This document shows positions 1-5,639 of a stretch of 12,198 nucleotides of DNA, in pieces (the stretch's first letter is position 1; each line of letters starts with the position of its first letter). Location of the stretch: assembly GCA_012838875.1 (NCBI GenBank), contig DUOL01000146.1:1-12198 (forward strand), given 5' to 3'. The notes under the pieces are model-generated. The model was given only the letters and a program-made list of their open reading frames with translations. It did not search any database and had not been told where the DNA came from. The position numbers and the translations under genes are program-made. The stretch is from Bacteroidales bacterium (lineage in GTDB: Bacteria > Bacteroidota > Bacteroidia > Bacteroidales > WCHB1-69).

Positions 1-1
1 C

Positions 2-159
2 TCCAAGTCCGCAGGAAGGAGCTATGAATAGCATAGTCGAAAAAGGAGCTTCTAAAGTCGCTCTTTTTCTCCTTGCTCTTCAAAGCTCCTTCCTTTGCGG
101 GCTATACGGCTGCGCCCTCACGCACGCAGGTTGCTTGTACCATCCAAGACTTTTAAGTC
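2..159 (+). repeat. Palindromic intergenic element, copy A
   Basis: This is one of two copies of the same element; the other is at 309-465 in opposite orientation. It begins with TCCAAGTCCGC (2-12), has TTGCGGGCT at 95-103, a GCGCC(C)TCACGCA block at 112-124, and ends with TTTAAGTC (152-159). The first 100 bases fold into a long hairpin: 13-23 pairs perfectly with 84-94, and 6-12 pairs with 97-103 around a two-base bulge and one T/G wobble. Nearer the tip, AAAAAGGAGC (40-49) pairs with GCTCTTTTT (60-68) with a bulge. A second small hairpin, arms 144-152 and 155-163, overlaps the right end. The element may continue beyond base 1. Its nature (mobile-element remnant, REP-like repeat or structured RNA) is unknown. 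Confidence 0.75.
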
Positions 160-189
160 GTGGACGGTGTTATTATCCTGATACTGTGT

Positions 190-203
190 GTTTTAGCTAA
201 AAC
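190..203. repeat. Perfect 14-base palindrome
   Basis: GTTTTAGCTAAAAC is its own reverse complement. It lies between copy A of the large element and the first small hairpin, with no gene close by. It could be a dimeric protein binding site or simply part of the repeat cluster. Nothing in the sequence decides this. Confidence 0.4.
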
Positions 204-205
204 TT

Positions 206-239
206 ATTTTATTATCATGTCACCCCTTCGGGGTTCACT
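206..239. repeat. Small hairpin repeat, copy 1
   Basis: The core TCACCCCTTCGGGGTTC (220-236) holds a perfect five-pair stem ACCCC/GGGGT around TTC. The same core with its flanks recurs at 255-291. Over 23 bases (214-236 against 266-288) the copies differ at one position, and similarity extends left into a shared ATTTTA-YTA-like stretch. The stem is not followed by a T run, so it is a poor terminator on this strand. I believe hairpins of this look are common between genes in Bacteroidetes, but that is from memory. Confidence 0.7.
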
Positions 240-254
240 ATACTTTAGGCGTTC

Positions 255-291
255 ATTTTACTACAATCATATCACCCCTTCGGGGTTCGCT
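255..291. repeat. Small hairpin repeat, copy 2
   Basis: This is the second direct copy of the hairpin at 206-239, with a start-to-start distance of about 50 bases. The core TCACCCCTTCGGGGTTC (272-288) is identical; the base before it is A instead of G, and there are three extra bases in the left flank. Both copies sit in the 149-base gap between the two large inverted elements. Confidence 0.7.
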
Positions 292-308
292 TTCCGCTCT
301 CCTTTTGG

Positions 309-465
309 GACTTAAATGGCTCTGCACGAGCAGGTTGATTGCGTGAGGCGCTTAGGTGGAAAGCCCGCAAGGGCGGAAGCCGCTGGGGACGCAGCGGCAA
401 AAAAGCGAGCTTGTAAGCTCTTTTTGCCGCTTTGCGACCCCACGGCTTGTGCCCGCGGACTTGGA
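309..465 (-). repeat. Palindromic intergenic element, copy B (inverted)
   Basis: Read on the minus strand this copy matches copy A (2-159) in order: TCCAAGTCCGC (465-455), a core AAAAAG-AGCTT...TCGCT-TTTTT (about 425-399), TTGCGGGCT (370-362), GCGCCTCACGCA (351-340) and TTTAAGTC (316-309). The total is 157 bases against 158. The arms between the conserved blocks have a different, GC-rich sequence, yet still pair: 371-374 with 451-454, 377-382 with 443-448, 384-388 with 438-442, 390-393 with 433-436, 394-398 with 426-430, and the tip 408-411 with 416-419. The whole forms an imperfect stem of about 35 pairs. Different arm sequence with kept pairing suggests that the fold is what matters. Confidence 0.75.
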
Positions 466-468
466 ACC

Positions 469-507
469 GGGCGCCGACCCGTGAGCGTCAGCGAACGGGG
501 CACGCCC
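469..507. repeat. GC-rich hairpin beside copy B
   Basis: GGGCG (469-473) pairs with CGCCC (503-507), and CCCGT (478-482) pairs with ACGGG (495-499), giving an imperfect hairpin directly after copy B. If the large element is longer than the part comparable in both copies, this could be its outer end; the matching part of copy A would lie left of base 1. The GC-rich stretch stops abruptly at about 507, where the AT-rich glyA leader begins. Confidence 0.5.
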
Positions 508-641
508 TAATTAGAATTAAAATTATTTTTATTATTGTAAAAAATCATAAATTGGAATTAATTGAATGAGATATTCGGAAAAAATATGCAAAAAATCAAC
601 TATTGTGAAAAATAGAGCATATTACATAAGTAGTTTTTGTG

Positions 642-649
642 TAAATTTG
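642..649 (+). promoter_or_regulatory. Possible glyA promoter -7 box
   Basis: TAAATTTG fits the Bacteroidetes -7 consensus TAnnTTTG and would give a leader of about 70 bases before glyA. No TTG or TTTG stands at a proper -33 distance, so the call is weak. The box overlaps the first of two AAATTTGCAA direct repeats (643-652 and 656-665). An AAAGGAG sequence at 681-687 is about 37 bases before the ATG, too far to be its ribosome binding site. Confidence 0.3.
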
Positions 650-724
650 CAACCGAAATTTGCAATATTGTATTAAAGTAAAAGGAGTAATAATAATTAT
701 CAATAATAAATACACAATTTTATC

Positions 725-2008
725 ATGAAAAGAGACCATCTTATTTTTGAATTAATTGAAAAGGAACGCAGAAGACAAACTATCGGTTTAGAGCTGATTG
801 CTTCCGAAAATTTTGTTAGCGACCAAGTTATGGAGGCTATGGGCTCCGTCTTAACGAATAAATATGCGGAAGGTTATCCGGGTAAGCGTTATTACGGGGG
901 TTGTCAAATTGTTGACCAAACCGAGCAACTCGCTATTGACCGTGCAAAAGAACTTTTCGGAGCTGAATGGGCAAACGTACAACCACATTCAGGAGCACAA
1001 GCCAATATGGCAGTTTTATTATCTTGCTTAAAACCGGGTGATACTTTTATGGGATTAGATTTATCTCATGGGGGACATTTGTCGCACGGCTCGCCGGTAA
1101 ACTCTTCGGGTATTCTTTATAGAGCGGTTGCTTACACTGTTGACGAAGAAACCGGAATTATCAATTATGATAAAATGGAGGAAGTAGCTCTTAGGGAACG
1201 TCCGAAACTAATTATCGGGGGAGCTTCCGCCTATTCCCGCGATTGGGATTGGAAACGAATGCGTGCCATTGCCGACAAAATCGGAGCTATTTTAATGGGA
1301 GATATTTCACATCCGGCGGGACTTATCGCGAAAGGATTGTTGAACAACCCCGTGCCTTATTGCCATATTATAACGACAACAACGCACAAAACGCTGCGTG
1401 GTCCTCGCGGCGGTTTAATGCTTATGGGAAAAGATTTTGAAAATCCGTGGGGCTTAAAAACACCAAAGGGAGCAACTAAAATGATGTCACAAATTCTTGA
1501 TAGTGCCGTTTTCCCCGGGATTCAAGGCGGTCCGCTTGAGCATGTGATTGCTGCTAAAGCTGTTGCCTTTGGCGAAGCACTTTCTGACGACTATTTGACT
1601 TACATTAAGCAAGTGAAAAAGAATGCAACTAAAATGTCCGAAGTTTTTGTAGAAAAAGGATATAAAGTAATTAGCGGCGGAACGGATAATCATCTTTTAC
1701 TTATTGATTTACGTACAAAATTCCCCGAAATTACCGGAAAACTGGTTGAAAACACCTTAGTACAAGCGGATATAACAATCAATAAAAATATGGTTCCCTT
1801 TGATAGCCGAACTCCGTTTAGCACATCGGGAATTCGTGTAGGAACACCGGCTATTACCTCACGAGGCTTGAAAGAAGATGATATTCCTTTCGTAGTTGAA
1901 CTTATTGACGAAGTTATCAGTAATATCGATAATAGTGCAGTAATTGAAAAAGTTGCTAAGAAAGTTAACGAATTTATGGCTCATCGTCCTCTGAATTGTT
2001 GGCAATAA
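725..2008 (+). CDS. glyA: Serine hydroxymethyltransferase
   Basis: This cytosolic PLP enzyme interconverts serine and glycine while moving a one-carbon unit to and from tetrahydrofolate. It has 427 residues, close to the usual 415-430. The ELIASENF motif is at residues 23-30, and NKYAEGYPGKRYYGG at 45-59 carries the substrate- and PLP-contacting Tyr and Glu residues. VQPHSGAQAN and the GDISHP segment with its PLP-pyridine aspartate follow. TTTTHKTLRGPRGG holds the Schiff-base lysine at 222. The C-terminal domain has the usual NKNMVPFDSR and SGIRVGTPA stretches. The wording of these motifs (HGGHLSHGSPVN, SAVFPGIQGGPLEHVIAAKAVAF-like) is of the Bacteroidetes type. No good Shine-Dalgarno precedes the ATG, as is usual in the phylum. 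A lipoprotein gene follows after nine bases, so co-transcription is likely. Confidence 0.97.
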   Translation: MKRDHLIFELIEKERRRQTIGLELIASENFVSDQVMEAMGSVLTNKYAEGYPGKRYYGGCQIVDQTEQLAIDRAKELFGAEWANVQPHSGAQANMAVLLSCLKPGDTFMGLDLSHGGHLSHGSPVNSSGILYRAVAYTVDEETGIINYDKMEEVALRERPKLIIGGASAYSRDWDWKRMRAIADKIGAILMGDISHPAGLIAKGLLNNPVPYCHIITTTTHKTLRGPRGGLMLMGKDFENPWGLKTPKGATKMMSQILDSAVFPGIQGGPLEHVIAAKAVAFGEALSDDYLTYIKQVKKNATKMSEVFVEKGYKVISGGTDNHLLLIDLRTKFPEITGKLVENTLVQADITINKNMVPFDSRTPFSTSGIRVGTPAITSRGLKEDDIPFVVELIDEVISNIDNSAVIEKVAKKVNEFMAHRPLNCWQ

Positions 2009-2017
2009 TAGGAAAGT

Positions 2018-2875
2018 ATGAAAAGAACCGCTCTTTTATTTCTTATCACTTCATTACTAACCATTGCTTGTAACCGTGGTAAAGACACCATAGTTATTAT
2101 TCCGGATATTGAAAAAAATCATCTACAACAGAATCATCTGTTCGGAAATATTAAGGAAATAACAACTTCGCAATACATTACTTTTGTTGAGCATGACTCT
2201 TTAACAGAAGTTCTTGTCTCTTCACAGTGGCAACATTACAGTTCGGACGGCTACTTAAAGTCTGTTCTCACTTTTGACAAAAAGGGAGATACCATATTAA
2301 AAGAAGAGATAAAGTACAACCAACTCGCACAAACAGCACAAGTTATTTCTCACGAAAAACGGAATAAAAAAACCGGAGAACACTCTTTCTCGGCATTCAA
2401 ATATGACAATTTTGGTCATAAAACTGAGGAGAAATATTATAATAATGACTCTCTTTACTTAACTATTTTGTATAAAACCGATAATAAAGGTAATGTCGTA
2501 GAGTTAACGCAACAATATGACAGTCTATCTCTTAAAAATCAGTTTTTCTATAATAGTAACGGTTTAGTAGAACAAACCAAAGAGTTGGACCCTTTTGGAA
2601 AACTTTTCAAATATACAACCTTTGAATACGATAATTATGGAGATGAGGTAAATCGGAGGATTTATAACAGCAAGAACAAACAAATTGAATACACATATAC
2701 CGTTTATAATCAGCAAGGTCATTTACTGCGGGTAATACATGAAGATTTGGTACATAATTTACGCTCTACCGTAACATATTCTTTACATGACAAACAAGGT
2801 AATTGGACGCTGGCTGAATATAAAAAAGGAGAAGACCTAATTTATATTAAAAAAAGACAATTCATTTATTATTAA
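2018..2875 (+). CDS. Lipoprotein with YD-like repeats, function unknown
   Basis: I do not recognise a specific family. The N-terminus MKRTALLFLITSLLTIAC is a lipoprotein signal peptide with the likely acylated cysteine at residue 18; the next residues, NRGKD, are compatible with surface or outer-membrane sorting. The rest of the 285 residues is mainly a run of degenerate units of the form Y-D/N-x-x-G-x(about 10)-Y, for example YDNFGHKTEEKYY from residue 129 and YDNYGDEVNRRIY from 204, ending near HDKQGNWTLAEY. Such units resemble the YD/RHS repeats of Bacteroidetes envelope proteins and predict a beta-rich fold. There is no toxin-like C-terminus, and the protein is too short for a full RHS shell. 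It sits nine bases after glyA and 16 before the DUF5606 gene, so it probably shares their transcript. There is no sign of a role in glycine metabolism. Confidence 0.8.
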   Translation: MKRTALLFLITSLLTIACNRGKDTIVIIPDIEKNHLQQNHLFGNIKEITTSQYITFVEHDSLTEVLVSSQWQHYSSDGYLKSVLTFDKKGDTILKEEIKYNQLAQTAQVISHEKRNKKTGEHSFSAFKYDNFGHKTEEKYYNNDSLYLTILYKTDNKGNVVELTQQYDSLSLKNQFFYNSNGLVEQTKELDPFGKLFKYTTFEYDNYGDEVNRRIYNSKNKQIEYTYTVYNQQGHLLRVIHEDLVHNLRSTVTYSLHDKQGNWTLAEYKKGEDLIYIKKRQFIYY

Positions 2876-2890
2876 ATTAAACAAAACGAT

Positions 2891-3337
2891 ATGGATTTAA
2901 GTAAGATTCTATCTATTACAGGGAAAAATGGACTTTTTAAACTAATTTCTCAAACAAAAACAAATTTTATTGTTGAAGCCTTGTCTGACGGCAAACGTTT
3001 TGCTGAGTTTTCTCACACGGGAGTAGCTATTTTAGACAATATTTCCATTTACACGGAAGTTGAGGATTTACCTCTCACAAAAGTTTTTCAACTCATTTAC
3101 CAAAAGGAAGAAGGCAAGCCAATCGCAGAAATTTCCAGCGATAAATCGAAACTCAAATCCTATTTTGAAGAGGTTCTTCCAAACTACGACAAGGAGAGGG
3201 TTTACGTATCGAATATCAAAAAAGTTTTACAATGGTATAATATTCTTATTGAGCATCAATTAATAGATTTAGTAGAAGAGGAACCAAAAGATGCTGAAGA
3301 AGATAAAGGAGAGGTCGTTGAAGAAGATAAGGAGTAA
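2891..3337 (+). CDS. DUF5606 family protein
   Basis: This is a 148-residue soluble protein with no signal peptide or membrane segment. The start MDLSKILSITGKNGLFKLISQTK, the middle SIYTEVEDLPLTKVF and the stretch YFEEVLPNYDKERVYVSNIKKVLQWYNIL match my memory of DUF5606, a conserved Bacteroidetes family of unknown function. After about residue 125 the protein becomes a low-complexity acidic tail (VEEEPKDAEEDKGEVVEEDKE) that is probably disordered. The N-terminal half resembles a small beta-barrel regulatory domain, but this is a guess. The gene ends the glyA group; a 55-base gap with a likely promoter separates it from iorA. The function is unknown and the neighbours do not settle it. Confidence 0.85.
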   Translation: MDLSKILSITGKNGLFKLISQTKTNFIVEALSDGKRFAEFSHTGVAILDNISIYTEVEDLPLTKVFQLIYQKEEGKPIAEISSDKSKLKSYFEEVLPNYDKERVYVSNIKKVLQWYNILIEHQLIDLVEEEPKDAEEDKGEVVEEDKE

Positions 3338-3350
3338 AATCGTATTTTTG
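3318..3350 (+). promoter_or_regulatory. Likely promoter of iorAB
   Basis: TATTTTTG (3343-3350) fits the Bacteroidetes -7 box TAnnTTTG. A TTG at 3318-3320 lies 22 bases upstream, near the expected -33 position, and overlaps the end of the DUF5606 gene. Transcription would start about 35 bases before the iorA ATG. This suggests iorAB is expressed apart from the glyA group. No operator-like repeat is seen beside it. Confidence 0.45.
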
Positions 3351-3392
3351 TTTCAAGATTAAAAAATAATATTCATTAAAAACAACAATAAC

Positions 3393-5000
3393 ATGTCAAA
3401 ATTACTTTTATTAGGAGACGAGGCTATTGCACAGGCGGCTTTAGATGCCGGTTTGTCGGGAATTTATGCTTACCCGGGCACTCCGTCTACAGAAATTATG
3501 GAGTATATTCAGCGGTCAAAACAGGCGGCTGAAGGTAACGTTCATCGTATATGGTCAACCAATGAAAAAACAGCGTTGGAGACGGCTATCGGGATGTCTT
3601 ACGCGGGCAAACGTTCCATTGTTTGCATGAAGCACGTAGGTCTAAACGTAGCGGCAGACCCGTTCATGAATTTATCAATCACAGGAACTAACGGAGGGCT
3701 TGTTATTTTAATAGCTGACGACCCGTCGATGCACTCTTCACAAAACGAGCAAGACTCCCGTTTTTTTGCAAAATTTGCCATGATTCCATGTTTTGAGCCT
3801 TCTAATCAACAAGAAGCCTATGACATGACTTATAAAGCTTTTGATTTTTCAGAAAAACATCGTGTTCCGGTAATGTTACGCGTAACAACTCGTTTGGCTC
3901 ACTCACGTGCCGGCGTTACTCGTAAAGAGGTGCGTTCGCAAAACGAAATTTCACTACACCCAAATCCTAAACAATTTATTCTACTCCCCGGTAACGCACG
4001 CGTATTTTATAAAGAAGCATTAGCTAAACAACCAAAATTAAATGAAGAATCCGAAAATTCTTCCTTTAATCAATATTTCGATGGGAAAGATAAATCACTC
4101 GGCATTATCGCTTCGGGCATTGCCTTAAACTATGTAAAAGAAAATTTTGTTAATAAAGAGATTCCCTACCCTATTCTCAAAATAACACAATACCCGCTAC
4201 CCGTTAAAAAAATAGAAAAACTCTTCAATGATTGCGAGAAAATCTTAGTAGTTGAAGAGGGTTATCCTATTATAGAAGAGCAACTTAAAGGTTTATTAGA
4301 TAAAAGTGGGAAAATTAAAGGACGTTTAGACGGAACTCTGCCTCGTGATGGCGAATTAAACCCGAATATCGTTGCTAAGGCTTTGGATATGCCGATAAAA
4401 GAAGGTCCTGCCGTCCCCTCCTTAGTGGTTCCGCGTCCCCCGGCTTTATGTAAGGGCTGTCCGCATATTGACAGCTATTTAGCTTTAAACGAAGTGATGG
4501 AATCGTACGGCAAAGGAAGAGTATTTTCCGACATCGGTTGCTACACGCTCGGAGCGTTACCACCTTACCACGCAATCTATTCCACGGTTGACATGGGGGC
4601 TTCCATCACGATGGCAAAAGGTGCCGCTATAGCAGGATTAGTTCCCGCCGTTGCCGTTATCGGAGATTCGACTTTCACTCATAGCGGAATGACGTCACTG
4701 CTTGATGCTGTTTATTCAAAAACTCCGATTACCGTCCTTATCCTTGATAATGATACGACAGGAATGACCGGCGGACAAGATTCGCACGCTTTCGGTCGAT
4801 TAGCCAGTATCTGTAAAGGATTAGGAGTCGAAGAAGAGCATATCCGACAACTGAAACCGCTACGAAATTTCCATGAAGAAAATGTGAAAGTTATACGTGA
4901 AGAGGTTGAGTATCAAGGCGTTTCCGTTATCATTTTAGAGAGAGAATGTATTCAAACACTTAGTAGAAGAATGCGTAAGCTCAAAACGAAAACGAAGTAA
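3393..5000 (+). CDS. iorA: Indolepyruvate:ferredoxin oxidoreductase, alpha subunit
   Basis: With IorB this ThDP enzyme converts aryl-pyruvates (indolepyruvate, phenylpyruvate and hydroxyphenylpyruvate) to aryl-acetyl-CoA and CO2, reducing ferredoxin. It acts in the cytoplasm in anaerobic aromatic amino acid breakdown, or in reverse. The N-terminal pyrimidine-binding half has YPGTPSTEIME and the conserved HVGLNVAADPFMN stretch. A middle domain follows. The ThDP-binding half has CKGCPH (Cys353, Cys356) and the pyrophosphate motif GDS...DN from Gly424 to Asn453, then TGMTGGQ. The chain is 535 residues and stops 16 residues after Cys519, the point where IorA proteins of about 600-650 residues begin a C-terminal two-cluster ferredoxin domain; no CxxCxxCxxxCP motif is present. 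Only 33 bases separate the stop from iorB, so no frameshifted remainder is hidden there. I recall similarly short forms from Bacteroidales, so this may be a lineage trait. Confidence 0.93.
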   Translation: MSKLLLLGDEAIAQAALDAGLSGIYAYPGTPSTEIMEYIQRSKQAAEGNVHRIWSTNEKTALETAIGMSYAGKRSIVCMKHVGLNVAADPFMNLSITGTNGGLVILIADDPSMHSSQNEQDSRFFAKFAMIPCFEPSNQQEAYDMTYKAFDFSEKHRVPVMLRVTTRLAHSRAGVTRKEVRSQNEISLHPNPKQFILLPGNARVFYKEALAKQPKLNEESENSSFNQYFDGKDKSLGIIASGIALNYVKENFVNKEIPYPILKITQYPLPVKKIEKLFNDCEKILVVEEGYPIIEEQLKGLLDKSGKIKGRLDGTLPRDGELNPNIVAKALDMPIKEGPAVPSLVVPRPPALCKGCPHIDSYLALNEVMESYGKGRVFSDIGCYTLGALPPYHAIYSTVDMGASITMAKGAAIAGLVPAVAVIGDSTFTHSGMTSLLDAVYSKTPITVLILDNDTTGMTGGQDSHAFGRLASICKGLGVEEEHIRQLKPLRNFHEENVKVIREEVEYQGVSVIILERECIQTLSRRMRKLKTKTK

Positions 5001-5033
5001 CCATTTTAATTCTGAATTTTAACAATAGTAAAT

Positions 5034-5624
5034 ATGAAAATAGACATTATTTTAGCAGGAGTTGGCGGACAAGGCATCTTGTCTATTGCCGCAATCATTG
5101 GAACAGCCGCCGTGAAGAAAGGGTTGTATTTAAAACAAGCTGAAGTTCATGGCATGAGCCAACGAGGGGGTGATGTGCAATCCCATTTCAGATTAGCCGA
5201 CTACGAAATTGCCTCCGACCTCATTCCGAGAGGCAAGGCAGATTTGATAATTTCCGTTGAGCCGCTGGAATCATTACGTTATCTACCGTGGCTCGCCCCC
5301 GATGGCTGGTTAATTACAAATAGCGAGCCCTTTATCAATATTAACAACTATCCTAAGAAAGAGGATATCGAAAGCGAAATAAAAAAAATACCTAATCATA
5401 TTATGATTAATGCAGATGAAATTGCGAAAGAATTAGGTATGGAACGTGCGGCGAATATGGTAATTCTTGGTGCCGCCTCCCCTTTTATTGCTATCGAGTT
5501 TGACGCTCTCCTTGACGCAATTCGTGAAACTTTTGCATCAAAAGGTGAGGATGTCGTTAACCTTAATATCGCTTGTATAAAAGCCGGTAGAGAATTTGCT
5601 CTCAAAAACAAAATCAATAATTAA
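5034..5624 (+). CDS. iorB: Indolepyruvate:ferredoxin oxidoreductase, beta subunit
   Basis: This is the gamma-domain-like partner of IorA, needed for the CoA-dependent oxidative decarboxylation of aryl-pyruvates. At 196 residues its length is normal. The N-terminal GVGGQG (residues 9-14) begins the typical fold of the 2-oxoacid oxidoreductase gamma domain, and EVHGMSQRGGDVQSHFR follows, the most conserved stretch of the family. The later AANMVILGAAS segment is also typical. There is no Fe-S cysteine motif in this subunit, so neither chain of this pair shows a recognisable cluster site; electrons must leave through an unseen partner or an unrecognised site. It follows iorA by 33 bases and is followed 15 bases later by a serine hydrolase gene instead of the aryl-CoA ligase that I recall in some other Bacteroidales. 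Confidence 0.93.
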   Translation: MKIDIILAGVGGQGILSIAAIIGTAAVKKGLYLKQAEVHGMSQRGGDVQSHFRLADYEIASDLIPRGKADLIISVEPLESLRYLPWLAPDGWLITNSEPFININNYPKKEDIESEIKKIPNHIMINADEIAKELGMERAANMVILGAASPFIAIEFDALLDAIRETFASKGEDVVNLNIACIKAGREFALKNKINN

Positions 5625-5639
5625 AAATTATTGATACTT

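Larger units (their letters stand above)
1..724. other. Gene-free region: repeats then AT-rich leader
   Basis: No convincing gene lies here. The left part (about 1-510) is repeat DNA: two inverted copies of a palindromic element, two copies of a small hairpin, and one more GC-rich hairpin. The part from 460 leftwards to about 360 is visibly more GC-rich than any gene in the window. The right part (about 511-724) is very AT-rich and probably carries the glyA promoter. Short open frames in the repeat part only exist because the palindromes lack stops. No tRNA cloverleaf, rRNA piece or riboswitch was recognised. The 3' end of whatever gene lies to the left is not visible. Confidence 0.8.

Noticed and set aside
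24..200. A 58-codon open frame on the + strand (ATG at 24, stop at 198-200), the central part of a longer open stretch from the left edge
   Set aside because: It runs through the palindromic element, has an unnatural cysteine-rich composition with no recognisable motif, and is explained by the lack of stops in the hairpin.
206..291. A CRISPR array suggested by two near-identical hairpin repeats
   Set aside because: There are only two units, the cores are too short, the flanks are also similar, and no cas gene is in sight.
301..400. A tRNA or other known RNA gene around the GC-rich segment
   Set aside because: No acceptor stem, anticodon arm or GGTTCRA-type T arm lines up. The GGGGTTC parts belong to the small hairpins.
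312..510. Two overlapping open frames, one on each strand, of about 63 codons
   Set aside because: They cover the same GC-rich palindrome. Mutual overlap, Ala/Arg/Pro-rich composition and the palindrome itself make them artefacts.
5631..5639. TTG at 5631 as the start of the serine hydrolase
   Set aside because: The ATG at 5640 is in frame, begins a standard signal peptide, and needs no rare start codon; the three extra residues have no support.
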